Source: Acetobacteraceae bacterium (lineage in GTDB: Bacteria > Pseudomonadota > Alphaproteobacteria > Acetobacterales > Acetobacteraceae). From it: DNA of 64,000 nucleotides. The notes beneath the pieces are model-generated. The model was not told the DNA's origin. It saw only the letters and a program-made list of their open reading frames with translations, and did not search any database. The DNA lies in NCBI GenBank assembly GCA_021732665.1, contig JAKFUL010000010.1, forward strand, positions 1-64,000, given 5' to 3'. How positions within the stretch are numbered: the stretch's first letter is position 1; every line of letters begins with the position of its first letter. The position numbers were made by a program, and so were the translations under genes. Shown in pieces: positions 25,365-34,362 of the stretch.

Positions 25365-26141
25365 ATGGCGAAGCGCCCCCAGCCACAGAAGGATGACATG
25401 GCGGCGGACACCGCCCTGGAACAGCGCTCGATCCAGTCCGTCGTGATCGGCTTTCGTCTCGTGGCCGCGCTGGAGGGCGCCGGCGGCCCGACCACGCTGA
25501 AGGAATTGGCCGCCGCGGCCGGCCTGCCGCCCAGCCGGGCGCATGCCTATCTTGCCAGTCTGCGCCTGGTCGGCCTCGTGACACAGGATGGCGAGGGCGG
25601 TCGCTACGACCTCGGCCCGCGCGCGCTCTCGCTCGGAATGGCAGCACTCCGGCGGCTGGATGTGCGCGAGGTGGCGCAGGCCGCGATGCGGCAGTTCCGG
25701 GACAGCACGGGCGAATCGGTGCATCTCTCGGTCTGGTCCGGGCAGACGCCGGTCATCATCTCGCGGCTCGATGGGCATCGCGGCGGGTCGCTGGCCATCC
25801 GCCTCGGTGTCGCCCTGCCACTGGCCCGCACCGCGTCGGGTCGGATTTTCGCAACCTTCCTGCCCGAGGCGGGGCGCCTGGTCGCGCAGCAGATTCCGGC
25901 GGAGCAGATCGAGGCCGTGCGGCAGGCCGGGCTGGCCGTCTCCGATGGCATGCTGAACGCCGGCTTCGCTGCCATCTCCGTGCCAGTCTTCGATGAGGCC
26001 GGGGAGCTTGCGGCGGCCATCACGACGCTGGGCGTGGCCGGGCATCTCGACATCGCCCCGGATGGCGCCACCGCCCGCGCGCTGCGCGCGACGGGCGAGG
26101 CCGCGTCACGGGCACTCGGCCATGGGCTGAGGCGGGGATGA
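25365..26141 (+). CDS. IclR-family transcriptional regulator
   Basis: A 258-aa regulator. The N-terminal winged helix is read in SIQSVVIGFRLVAALEG, TLKELAAAAGLPPSRAHAYL (recognition helix) and GGRYDLGPRALSLG. The IclR effector domain follows with ESVHLSVWSG, RTASGRIFATFLP and GFAAISVPVFDEAGELAAA. The start at 25365 has a CAGG ribosome-binding site. It lies between the monooxygenase operon and the Bug receptor region, and likely controls both through the GTTCG-type sites at 21137-21171 and 26154-26179. The effector is unknown. Confidence 0.88.
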   Translation: MAKRPQPQKDDMAADTALEQRSIQSVVIGFRLVAALEGAGGPTTLKELAAAAGLPPSRAHAYLASLRLVGLVTQDGEGGRYDLGPRALSLGMAALRRLDVREVAQAAMRQFRDSTGESVHLSVWSGQTPVIISRLDGHRGGSLAIRLGVALPLARTASGRIFATFLPEAGRLVAQQIPAEQIEAVRQAGLAVSDGMLNAGFAAISVPVFDEAGELAAAITTLGVAGHLDIAPDGATARALRATGEAASRALGHGLRRG

Positions 26142-26153
26142 CCGCCCCGCAAG

Positions 26154-26179
26154 TTTGCCATTGACGAAAGGATTTCGCC
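26154..26179 (+). promoter_or_regulatory. Second copy of the monooxygenase-operon cis element
   Basis: This 26-bp segment matches 21137-21162 at 20 of 26 positions, including TTGACGAAAG-N3-TTCGCC in both. It lies 12 bp after the IclR stop and upstream of the Bug remnant and the intact Bug gene. The palindrome is less complete than in the first copy. A shorter match, TTGACGAA, occurs at 28812-28819 before the next Bug gene. Confidence 0.5.
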
Positions 26180-26248
26180 TGTGAGCCAATCGGTCCGAAA
26201 CGGCACCTCGGAAGAGCGCGCCCAAAAGGCTTTCCAGGGAGGCATCGT

Positions 26249-26431
26249 GTGTCGTTGAGCCCATGGCAGTTTGGCCATCCACGCCCCTCCGATCGCGCGG
26301 CGGCGGGCTGGGGACGGCGCGGCGTGCTGACCGGCCTCGCGGGGGCCGCCTCGGCCGGCCGCTCCCGCCACGCAACGCCGCAGGGCTTTCCGAGCCAGCC
26401 GATCCGCATCTCCGGCGCGACGGCCGATTGA
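26249..26431 (+). pseudogene. Remnant of a Bug (TctC) receptor N-terminus
   Basis: A 60-codon frame whose second half reads as the start of a Bug receptor: a WGRRGVLTGLAGAASAG export signal followed by GFPSQPIRI, the conserved first strand of the family (F-P-x-x-P-I-R). It then breaks off at a stop. The intact Bug gene follows 25 bp later on the same strand, so this looks like a degraded tandem duplicate. Confidence 0.55.
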
Positions 26432-26455
26432 ACGGCCGATGAAAAAGGGACACCC

Positions 26456-27442
26456 ATGATCGACAGAAGAGGCCTGCTGCAGGCGGGGCCGGGCATCGGC
26501 ATCGCAGCCCTTGCGCGGGAGGCAGGCGCGCAAGGCCAGGCGGCCGAGTGGCCGAACCGGCCGGTGCGCATCATCGTGCCCTATGGGCCGGGGGGCGCCA
26601 ACGACATCCTCGCGCGGCTTTACGCCCAGAAGTTGAGCGAAAGGCTGGGCCAGCCCTTCGTCGTCGAGAACCGCCCGGGCGCCCAGGCGATCATCGGCAC
26701 CGAGTTGGTCGCGCGCGCGGCACCCGATGGCTACACGCTGCTGCTGGGTGCCACCGGGCCGATGATCTTCAACAGCGTCACCTATGAGCGCCTGTCCTAC
26801 GACCCCGTGCGCGACCTCGTGCCGATCTCGATCGCCGCGTCCTTCCCGCTCGTCCTCGTGGTGTCAGGGGAGACGCCGTTCCGCACGGTGCCCGAGCTGA
26901 TCGCCCATGCGAGGGCCAACCCCGACCGGATCAACTACAGCACGAGCAGCGCCGGTTTCCAGATGGCGACCGAGCTGTTCAACCTGCGCGCCGGCACGCG
27001 TTTCACCTATGTCGCCTATCGCAGCAGCGTCGAGAGCGTCAGCGCCGTCGCCTCGCGCGAAGTCACCATGACGCTGGTCGATATCGGTCCCGCGGTGCCG
27101 GCGATGCAGGCCGGGCGCGTCCGCGGGCTCGCGATCACCTCGGCGGAGCGCAGCTCGGCCTTCCCCGACATCCCGACGATGCGGGAACTGGGCTTCCCCG
27201 ACCTCACCCTCGTTCTCTGGAGCGGGTTGATCGCCCCCGCGGCCACACCCGAGCCGATCGTGCGGCGGCTGAACGAGGAGATCCTGCGCGCCAATCAGGC
27301 GCCCGACATGCGCGAAAGGCTGCGCGCGCTGTCCATCGACCCCGTCGGCAGCTCGACCGAGGAGGCGCGCAAGGCGGTGGCCGAGGGCATCGCCTTCTGG
27401 CGCGGCATCGTCCGGGAAGCGGGGCTGCGCTTCGAGCGGTAG
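26456..27442 (+). CDS. Bug-family (TctC-like) periplasmic solute receptor 1
   Basis: A 328-aa exported binding protein of the tripartite tricarboxylate transporter type. A signal-like N-terminus (RRGLLQAGPGIGIAALAREAGA) is followed by the family start WPNRPVRIIVPYGPGGANDI, the PFVVENRPGA and APDGYTLL motifs, and a central YSTSSAGFQMATE segment of the ligand-closing lobe. Such receptors bind carboxylated or aromatic ligands. No TctA/TctB membrane partners are in the window, so it is an orphan receptor. It follows the IclR gene and its site copy and probably serves uptake or sensing for the neighbouring pathway. Confidence 0.9.
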   Translation: MIDRRGLLQAGPGIGIAALAREAGAQGQAAEWPNRPVRIIVPYGPGGANDILARLYAQKLSERLGQPFVVENRPGAQAIIGTELVARAAPDGYTLLLGATGPMIFNSVTYERLSYDPVRDLVPISIAASFPLVLVVSGETPFRTVPELIAHARANPDRINYSTSSAGFQMATELFNLRAGTRFTYVAYRSSVESVSAVASREVTMTLVDIGPAVPAMQAGRVRGLAITSAERSSAFPDIPTMRELGFPDLTLVLWSGLIAPAATPEPIVRRLNEEILRANQAPDMRERLRALSIDPVGSSTEEARKAVAEGIAFWRGIVREAGLRFER

Positions 27443-27694
27443 GGGGGGGCAGCTCCGGCACGGGCCTCGATCACCGCTTCGCGGACCGCGCTGACCTGGG
27501 CGCCAAAACGCCCTGCGCGATGCATGGCGAAGACATCGCCCCCATCGGCGGCGCGGACCACCAGCACATCCGGCGATCCCTTCAACCCGGCCGGAAAGCC
27601 ATGCAGTATCGCTGTCCTGGAAGCCATCGCCGCCCGCCGGAGCGCCCGCATCATCGCGCTCACGCCTGACCAATCAATGACTGGAGAGCCCACC

Positions 27695-28807
27695 ATGCAG
27701 CTCGGATTCTTCACCATGCCGATCCACCCCATCGGCAAGGATTGGCGGCAATGCCTGGCCGAGGACACCGAGGCCTTCGTGCTGGCCGATGAGTTGGGTT
27801 ACTCCGAAGCGCTGTGCGGCGAGCATGTGACGGACGCGGCCGAGAACATCACCTCCTGCACCATGTTCCTGGCCTCGCTGGCGTCGAAGACCAGGCGGAT
27901 CAAGCTTGGCACCGGCACGGTGAACATGCCCAATGCGCACCCGGCGGCGGTGGCGGCGCAGATCGCCATGCTCGATCACATGCTCGATGGCCGCTTCATC
28001 TTCGGCATCAGCCCGGGCGGCTTGCTGTCGGATGCCGAAGCCTTCGGCAACCTGGACCGCAACCGCAACGCCATGTTCCTCGAGGCCATCAACATGGTGC
28101 TGGAGATCTGGACATCAGAGCCGCCCTACAACCTCAACGGCGAGTTCTGGAAGATCACCACCGAGCGCACCCTCTTCCCCGAAATCGGCCAGGGCATCTT
28201 CCTCAAGCCGCTGCAACGCCCGCATCCCCCCATCGTGGTGACCGCCGTCGCCCCCTTCTCCAAGGGCGTGACCGAGGCGGCAGCGCGCGGCTGGGAGCCG
28301 ATTTCCGCCAACTTCCTGATGCCGGCCTGGGTGCGCAGCCATTGGCCGAAATACGTGGAAGGCTGCGAGCGCGCCGGCCGCCCGGCCGACCCTGCGAATT
28401 GGCGCGTGGCGAAAAGCATCTTCGTGGCCGATGACGACAGGACCGCGCGGGAGTATTCGCAGGCGGCGAACAGCCCCTATCGCAACTACTACAACTCGCT
28501 GCTGACCAAGCTGAAGCGCAATGGCCGGGCCGAACTCTTCAAGGACCGGCGCGACCAGCCGGATGAGGAGATCACGCTGGATCATGTCTGCGACAAGCTG
28601 GTGATCCAGGGCTCGGTCAACAGCGTGGTGGACCAGTTGCTGGCGTTCCGCGAGGAGGTCGGCGATTTCGGGACCCTGCTCTATGCCGGCAAGGATTGGG
28701 TGGACCGTGACCTGGGCCGGCGCTCGATGATCCTGCTGGCGGAGCAGGTGATGCCGCGGGTGAGAGAGGCCATTGCCGGCTCGGCCAGGCGCGCCGCGGC
28801 GCAATAG
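27695..28807 (+). CDS. LLM class flavin-dependent oxidoreductase (luciferase-like)
   Basis: A 370-aa TIM-barrel flavin monooxygenase of the bacterial luciferase superfamily. The start at 27695 follows GGAG. Visible elements: QLGFFTMPIHPIG at the N-terminus, YSEALCGEHVTD, RRIKLGTGTVNMPNAHPAAVA, MLDGRFIFGISPGG (flavin phosphate region), and LNGEFW. It would need reduced FMN from a separate reductase, and none is visible nearby. It lies between two Bug genes. The 252-bp gap before it contains no gene I can support. Confidence 0.87.
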   Translation: MQLGFFTMPIHPIGKDWRQCLAEDTEAFVLADELGYSEALCGEHVTDAAENITSCTMFLASLASKTRRIKLGTGTVNMPNAHPAAVAAQIAMLDHMLDGRFIFGISPGGLLSDAEAFGNLDRNRNAMFLEAINMVLEIWTSEPPYNLNGEFWKITTERTLFPEIGQGIFLKPLQRPHPPIVVTAVAPFSKGVTEAAARGWEPISANFLMPAWVRSHWPKYVEGCERAGRPADPANWRVAKSIFVADDDRTAREYSQAANSPYRNYYNSLLTKLKRNGRAELFKDRRDQPDEEITLDHVCDKLVIQGSVNSVVDQLLAFREEVGDFGTLLYAGKDWVDRDLGRRSMILLAEQVMPRVREAIAGSARRAAAQ

Positions 28808-28869
28808 CGGCTTGACGAACCCCATCGGGGGTCCGCAACGTCGGGCCAAAGCCGTTTGGGGAGAAGACA

Positions 28870-29823
28870 ATGAGAATGCACCGCCGCACGCTGCTGCTGA
28901 GCGCCACCCTGGCCGCGCCTGCCCTGGCCCAGCCGCGCTTCCCCGAACGGCCGATCGAGATCGTCGTCGGCTTCACCCCCGGCGGCGGCACCGACATCAT
29001 GGCCCGCACCTTCGCCCGTTTCCTGGAGCCGCGGATCGGTGGCTCGGTGGTGGTGCAGAACCGCGCCGGCGCGGGTGGCGAGGTCGCCTTCGCCGCCGTC
29101 GCCCGCGCGCGGCCCGACGGCCATACGCTGATCGCCACCACCATGCCGGCCTTCCTGACCATCCCGATCGAACGCACGGCGCAATACCAGGCGGCGCAAT
29201 TCGCACCGGTGGCGCTGATCGTCTCTGACCCCTCCTGCCTCGCGGTGCATGAGCAGAGCCCGATCCGGACCCTGGCCGACCTGATCGAGCAGGCGAAGCG
29301 CCAGCCGGAACACCTGACCTTCGGCTCGCCCGGCATCGGCACGGATGACCATCTGCAGCTCGTGCTGCTGCAAATCGCCGCCGGGATCCGGCTGACCAGC
29401 GTGAATTTTCCCGGCTCCGCGCAAATCCGCACCGCGCTGCTGGGGCGCCATGTTGATACCATCGGGCTCAATGTGGGCGAGATCGCCGCCGCGCCGGAGA
29501 ATATGCGCATGCTCGCCCATTCCGGCGACCGCCGCTCGATCTTTGCGCGCGCGGTGCCGACCTACAAGGAACTCGGCTTCGACGTGGACATGTCGTCGGA
29601 GCGCGGCATCATGGCCCCCGCCGGCACGCCGCCCGAGATCCTGGCGCGGCTGCGCGAAGCCACCGCCGCGGTCGCGCAGGACCCCGCCTTCATCCGCGCG
29701 ATGGAGGAGCAATACACCGAGATGCGCTTTGTCCCCGGCGAGGCCTGGGCCGAGGAGCTGCGCGAGCGCCAGGCCAGGTTCGAGGCGCTGTGGCGGCGCT
29801 CGCCCTGGCGCGAGGCGCGCTGA
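28870..29823 (+). CDS. Bug-family periplasmic solute receptor 2
   Basis: A 317-aa Bug receptor. A short signal peptide (RRTLLLSATLAAPALAQ) precedes RFPERPIEIVVGFTPGGGTDI, then VVVQNRAGAGGE, ARPDGHTLIATT and the ligand-lobe segment TFGSPGIGTDDH. A GGGGAGA ribosome-binding site precedes the ATG. It follows the luciferase-like gene by 62 bp and is probably co-transcribed with it. No transporter membrane subunits are nearby. Confidence 0.9.
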   Translation: MRMHRRTLLLSATLAAPALAQPRFPERPIEIVVGFTPGGGTDIMARTFARFLEPRIGGSVVVQNRAGAGGEVAFAAVARARPDGHTLIATTMPAFLTIPIERTAQYQAAQFAPVALIVSDPSCLAVHEQSPIRTLADLIEQAKRQPEHLTFGSPGIGTDDHLQLVLLQIAAGIRLTSVNFPGSAQIRTALLGRHVDTIGLNVGEIAAAPENMRMLAHSGDRRSIFARAVPTYKELGFDVDMSSERGIMAPAGTPPEILARLREATAAVAQDPAFIRAMEEQYTEMRFVPGEAWAEELRERQARFEALWRRSPWREAR

Positions 29824-29829
29824 GGCGGC

Positions 29830-30897
29830 TCAGAGCCCCAGCAGCGCCGCCGCATTGCCGCCGGCCAGCTTCGCGCGGGTCGCGGCATCGAAGCTCTCGA
29901 CCGAGGCGATATGGCCGAGCGGATCGGCCTCCGCCATGTCGTAGGGGAAGTCCGTGCCCATCAGGATTTTTTCCGCGCCAAAGACCTTCACCAGATATTC
30001 CAACTGGTGCGGAGTGAAGACAATAGTGTCGAAATACACGCGGCGCAGGTATTCGCCCGGCGGCTTCGGCAGGTTCCCGCGTGAATCCGACCGCGCCCCC
30101 CAGGCATGATCGATCCGGCCGGAATAGGCGCCGAGATAGCCGCCACCATGCACCGCCAGGATTTTCAGGTCGGGGAACCGCTCCAGCGTGCCGTCGAAGA
30201 TGAGGTGATGCAGCGCCACCGTGGTGTCGAGCGGATTGCCGATGACGTTGCTGAAGGAATAGCCGGTGAACCGCTCGCCGCCAGAAAAACCCACGGGGTG
30301 CAGCATGACCAGCACGCCCAGCTCCTCCGCCTTCGCCCAGAAGGGCGCGAATGCAGGGTCGGAGAGCTCGCGCCCCGCCACGTTGGTGAGGATCTGCACG
30401 CCCTTGAAGCCGTGCTGCCGCACGCAGCGCTCCAGCTCCTTCGCCGCCTCGTTTCCGTCCTGCATCGGCACCGAGCCGAAGCCCAGCAGCCGGTCCGGCC
30501 GTTGCGCCACGAAGGCTGCGATGCCGTCATTGACCAGGCGCGCGGCGGGCACGGCGATCTCCAGCGGCACGGTGGCATAGCATTGCGGCGGCGCGCATTG
30601 CACCGCCTGCACGTCGATGCCCGCCGCATCCATCTCGGCCAGGCGCAGCGCGATGGTGCCGGCCACCGGCGTGCGCTCGGCATCCTGCTTGCGGTTCAGC
30701 GCCCGGGTCTCATCGGTGGCGAAGCGTGCCAGCGGGATGGTGCTGACATCCACATGCGGGCCGGCGAAGGCCGCGGCCTCGGGGATGAAGACGTGGCTGT
30801 GGATGTCGAGGGTGATGCTGCCGGGCCGGGTCTCGCGCCCCGGTCGGCCATGCTGGCGGGCGGCAGTCAGGCCGTAATGGTTGGTCGGTTCGGTCAT
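29830..30897 (-). CDS. Amidohydrolase of the ACMSD/LigW type
   Basis: A 355-aa metal-dependent TIM-barrel enzyme (amidohydrolase_2). The HxH metal pair is His33/His35 in DIHSHVF; further ligands are in VMLHPVGFSGG (about 197), LAVHGGGYLGAY (about 250) and MGTDFPYDM (Asp near 318). The overall order, with a FDGTLERFPDLKI helix, matches aminocarboxymuconate-semialdehyde and 5-carboxyvanillate decarboxylases rather than classical hydrolases, so a non-oxidative decarboxylation is likely. It is convergent with the Bug gene, six bases apart. Confidence 0.83.
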   Translation of the reverse strand: MTEPTNHYGLTAARQHGRPGRETRPGSITLDIHSHVFIPEAAAFAGPHVDVSTIPLARFATDETRALNRKQDAERTPVAGTIALRLAEMDAAGIDVQAVQCAPPQCYATVPLEIAVPAARLVNDGIAAFVAQRPDRLLGFGSVPMQDGNEAAKELERCVRQHGFKGVQILTNVAGRELSDPAFAPFWAKAEELGVLVMLHPVGFSGGERFTGYSFSNVIGNPLDTTVALHHLIFDGTLERFPDLKILAVHGGGYLGAYSGRIDHAWGARSDSRGNLPKPPGEYLRRVYFDTIVFTPHQLEYLVKVFGAEKILMGTDFPYDMAEADPLGHIASVESFDAATRAKLAGGNAAALLGL

Positions 30898-30954
30898 GGT
30901 CGTTCTGCTGTCCCGCGAATAGGCGCGGAATGTCGTGGCCTGGGGCCGCGCCTG

Positions 30955-31833
30955 TCAATCCGCGGCGTCGGCCATGCCGGCCAGCACGGCGAAGACCGCG
31001 GCGGTGTCCTGCCCGCCGCGCCCCTGCGCCATCGCCAGATCATAGAGTGGTGCCGTGGCCGAGAGCAGCGGCGTGGGCGCGCCGACGGAGGCCGCGAAAT
31101 CGGCGATGATGGCCATGTCCTTCTGCCAGGTGGAGACGCGCATCGTCGGCGGTTCGTAAATGCCCGCGGCCATCATCGGCGCGCGCATGGTGAACATCCG
31201 CGACGCCCCTGCCCCGCCACCGGCGAGGCGCACGAGCTGCTCCGCATCCAGCCCCGCGCGCATGCCCAGCACCATCGCCTCGGCCGCCGCCACATTGTGG
31301 ATGGCGACCAGCAGATTGGCCACGAACTTCATCCGGCTGCCATTGCCGAAGACGCCCACATCGGGCGCGTCACGGGCGAAATCGAGGAACAGCGGCTGCA
31401 GCGCCGCGATGGCCGCCGAATCGCCGCTGGCATAGACCACGAGGTCGCGGTTCACCGCCTGCGCCCCGGTGCCGCTCAGCGGGCAGTCCAGGGGCGTGTG
31501 ACCGGCCGCGCGCAGCACGGCGGCGGCGGCGTCCTTGTCCTCCAGGGTCAGCGTGCTGGTCTCGACCAGGATGCGCGGCGGCAGGCCGGCCAGGGCCTGG
31601 GCGGTCGCCATCAGGGCGGCGGGGCCGGGCAGGCTGGTGATCAGCACCGGCGCGACCTCGGCCACGGCCAAAAGACTGTCCACCGCCTCGACACCATGCG
31701 CCGCAGCCGCTTCGCGCTGGCCGGCATCGGGGTCGAAACCCAGCACGCGCCAGCCTGCGGCCACGAGGTTGCGCGCCATGGCGCCGCCCATGATCCCCAG
31801 GCCGATCACGCCGACAATCCGCTCCATGCTCAT
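30955..31833 (-). CDS. 3-hydroxyisobutyrate dehydrogenase-like oxidoreductase 1
   Basis: A 292-aa NAD(P)-dependent beta-hydroxyacid dehydrogenase. The Rossmann motif is VIGLGIMGGAMARNLVAAG, the substrate loop DCPLSGTGAQA, and the catalytic Lys lies in SRMKFVANLLVAIHNVAAAEA. It would oxidise a 3-hydroxy acid or reduce a tartronate-type semialdehyde. An alternative start is the ATG at 31827. It lies upstream of the amidohydrolase on the same strand (57 bp) and is divergent from a second gene of the same family. Confidence 0.87.
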   Translation of the reverse strand: MSMERIVGVIGLGIMGGAMARNLVAAGWRVLGFDPDAGQREAAAAHGVEAVDSLLAVAEVAPVLITSLPGPAALMATAQALAGLPPRILVETSTLTLEDKDAAAAVLRAAGHTPLDCPLSGTGAQAVNRDLVVYASGDSAAIAALQPLFLDFARDAPDVGVFGNGSRMKFVANLLVAIHNVAAAEAMVLGMRAGLDAEQLVRLAGGGAGASRMFTMRAPMMAAGIYEPPTMRVSTWQKDMAIIADFAASVGAPTPLLSATAPLYDLAMAQGRGGQDTAAVFAVLAGMADAAD

Positions 31834-31918
31834 CCCGCCCTACCCCTGCCCCCAGCCTGGTTTGTCAGCGCAGGACATCCTGATACCCTGGTCGCGGACC
31901 TGAACCGGAGACCCAGAC

Positions 31919-32812
31919 GTGTCAAGCATAGGAATTGCCGGCCTGGGCCGCATGGGTGCGGCCATGGCCGAGCGGCTGCTGGATGAGAACCGGTCCCTCG
32001 TCGTCTGGAACCGCAGCCCCGGCCGCACCGAGGCCGCGACCGCACGCGGCGCGGTGGCCGCCGCAAGCCCCGCGGCACTCGCGGGCATGGTCGATATCAT
32101 CATCACCATCCTGTCCGACGCCGCCGCCATCGAGCAGGTCTATGCCGAGATTCTCTCCGCCGATCTCACCGGTCGCACGGTGATCGAGATGAGCACGGTG
32201 CGGCCCGAGGTGCATGTGGCGCTCGCGGCCCGGGTGCGCGCCGCCGGCGGATATTACGTCGAATGCCCCGTGGGCGGCACGACCGGCCCCGCCCGCGCGG
32301 GAAAGCTGCTCGGCCTGGCGGGCGGAGAGGCCGCGGATCTCGAACGCGTCCGCCCCGTCCTCGACCTGCTGTGCCGCCGCGTGGCGCATGCCGGCCCCGT
32401 GGGCAGCGGGGCGGCGCTGAAGCTCGCGGTCAACCTGCCCCTGCTGGTGTATTACCAGGCGCTGGGCGAGGCGCTGACGCTTTGCCAGCACCTCGGCCAC
32501 GACCCGGCCTGGCTGATCGAATTGCTGTCCGACACCTCCGGCGCGCCGGCGATGATGAAGACCCGCGGCCCATCGATCGCGCTGGCGCTGTCCGGCGGCA
32601 ACCCGCAACCACCCACCTTCGACATCGACCTGATCCGCAAGGATCTGCGGACGATGGTCGACGAAGCGGCCTCGCGCGGCGCCACGCTGCCCGTGGCGGC
32701 GCGGGCGCTGGAGGTGTTTGACGGCGCCTCCGCGGCCGGCTGGGGCGAGCGCGATGCCACGACGCTGCCTGCCTGGTGGCCGGCCCGGAACCAGGGCCCG
32801 ACATCGGCTTGA
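31919..32812 (+). CDS. 3-hydroxyisobutyrate dehydrogenase-like oxidoreductase 2
   Basis: A 297-aa enzyme of the same family starting with GTG. IAGLGRMGAAMAERLLDEN is the dinucleotide motif, ECPVGGTTGPARAGKLLGLAGG replaces the family's DAPVSGG loop, and the catalytic Lys is in GAALKLAVNLPLLVYYQALGEA. Sequence differs clearly from the divergent neighbour, so they are not a recent duplication. The two starts are 85 bp apart. Substrate unknown. Confidence 0.87.
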   Translation: MSSIGIAGLGRMGAAMAERLLDENRSLVVWNRSPGRTEAATARGAVAAASPAALAGMVDIIITILSDAAAIEQVYAEILSADLTGRTVIEMSTVRPEVHVALAARVRAAGGYYVECPVGGTTGPARAGKLLGLAGGEAADLERVRPVLDLLCRRVAHAGPVGSGAALKLAVNLPLLVYYQALGEALTLCQHLGHDPAWLIELLSDTSGAPAMMKTRGPSIALALSGGNPQPPTFDIDLIRKDLRTMVDEAASRGATLPVAARALEVFDGASAAGWGERDATTLPAWWPARNQGPTSA

Positions 32813-32905
32813 AGCCCGGCGTGACGCGCGGTCCTGCTGCGCGCGGGCCGCAGGAACCACTGACGGGGTTGGCGCCCGCTGCCGCCGCACGGCCAACACG
32901 CAATG

Positions 32906-34258
32906 TCAGGGGTTTGCCCGCTCCGTCGCTTCCGCATGGCGGTGCCGCGGCAGGGCCAGCCCCAGATTCTCCCGCAGCGTCGGCCCGGCATATTCCGTGC
33001 GGAACATGTTTCGAGCGCGCAGTTCCGGCAGCACCAGCTCGACGAATTCATTCAGCCCCAACGGCAGCACCGGCGGGCAGAGGTTGAAGCCATCCGCCGC
33101 CCCGCCCTCCACCCAGGCCTGCATGTCGTCGACGATGTCCTTCGGCGTGCCGATGACCACGCGCACGCCAAACCCCGCCGCGATGCTGGTATAGAGCTGC
33201 CGGATGGTGAGATTGTCCCGTCTTGCCAGCGCCAGCATCTTGCCGGCCGAGCTTTTCATCACCGGGTCGGTCGGCTCCGGCACCGGCCCATCCAGCGGAA
33301 AGCCCGACAGGTCGCCCAGCGTCTGGTAGACGTAGGACAGGCCCAGCTCCGGCGCGACCAGCGCGTTCAACTCATCGTATTTCGCCTGGGCCTCCGCCCG
33401 CGTGCGGCCGATGAAATGGGTGACGCCGGGCATGATCTTCAGGCTGTCCGGCGCGCGGCCATGCTTCGCCAGGCGGCCCTTCAGATTGGCGTAATAGGCC
33501 TGCGCCGAGGCGATGTCGAAATGCGAGGAATAGACGACATCGGCGCTCTTCGCCGCGATCTCCAGCCCCTGCTCGGCGGCACCGGCCTGCACCATGATGG
33601 GCCGGCCCTGCGGCGTGCGCTTGATGGTCAGCGGCCCCTCGACCTGGAAATGCTTTCCCTTGTGGAACAGCGTGTGCATCTTCTCCTGGTCGAACATGAT
33701 GCCCGAGGCCTTGTCGAAGAGCGGCGCATCCTCCTCCCAACTGTCCCACAGCCCCTTCACCACCTCGACGAATTCGGCGGCGCGTTCGTAGCGGGTCTCG
33801 TAATCCAGGTGCTTCTCGCGGTTGAAGTTGCGCGCCTCGATCTCCGACCAGGAGGTGACGATGTTCCACCCTGCCCGCCCACCGCTGAGATGATCGAGCG
33901 AGGCCCATTTGCGGGCGATGTGATAGGGCTCGTTGTAGGTGGTCGACGCCGTCGAGACGAGGCCGATATGCGAGGTCACGGAGGAGAGCGCCGAGAGCAG
34001 GGTCAGCGGCTCCAGCTCGAAGACCTGATGCGAGCGGCGCAGCGCGCCCGGCGGGGTGTCGCGCGTGCGCAGCCCCACGCCATCGGCCAGGAAGACCATG
34101 TCCATCTTCGCGGCCTCGGCGGTCTGCGCGATATATTTGTAGTGGCTGAGCTTCGACGCCGCATCCGGGTCGGCCGAGGGGTGCCGCCAGGCCGCGGCGT
34201 GGTAGCCGAGATAGCGCATGGACAGGCCCAGGCTGATCTGCTTCGGGCTGCTGGTCAT
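32906..34258 (-). CDS. NtaA/DszA-type FMNH2-dependent monooxygenase 1
   Basis: A 450-aa luciferase-like monooxygenase of the nitrilotriacetate/dibenzothiophene-sulfone/pristinamycin class. Diagnostic blocks: TASTTYNEPYHIARKWASLD, GGRAGWNIVTSWSEIEARNF, RYERAAEFVEVVKGLWDSWE, and the C-terminal GFNLCPPVLP...FVELVLPELRARN and TLRENLGL. The start at 34258 was chosen because homologous N-termini (ISLGLSMRYLGYHAAAW) begin there; the longer frame is a shadow. It is divergent from a close paralogue by 104 bp. It needs an FMN reductase that is not in the window. Confidence 0.88.
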   Translation of the reverse strand: MTSSPKQISLGLSMRYLGYHAAAWRHPSADPDAASKLSHYKYIAQTAEAAKMDMVFLADGVGLRTRDTPPGALRRSHQVFELEPLTLLSALSSVTSHIGLVSTASTTYNEPYHIARKWASLDHLSGGRAGWNIVTSWSEIEARNFNREKHLDYETRYERAAEFVEVVKGLWDSWEEDAPLFDKASGIMFDQEKMHTLFHKGKHFQVEGPLTIKRTPQGRPIMVQAGAAEQGLEIAAKSADVVYSSHFDIASAQAYYANLKGRLAKHGRAPDSLKIMPGVTHFIGRTRAEAQAKYDELNALVAPELGLSYVYQTLGDLSGFPLDGPVPEPTDPVMKSSAGKMLALARRDNLTIRQLYTSIAAGFGVRVVIGTPKDIVDDMQAWVEGGAADGFNLCPPVLPLGLNEFVELVLPELRARNMFRTEYAGPTLRENLGLALPRHRHAEATERANP

Positions 34259-34362
34259 TCGGGCCTCATCACTTCGCTGCGGGGCGACACTATGCGGGGG
34301 CCGGGCGCGCGGTGGAATGGCCGGTGCTTGCGCGGGCCAGGACGGCTGTGCATGCTCGCCCC

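Noticed and set aside
27443-27694. Minus-strand frame with a plausible peptide (VLVVRAADGGDVFAMHRAG)
   Set aside because: Short, no start or partner, and no recognisable family; it could be a gene relic but cannot be supported.
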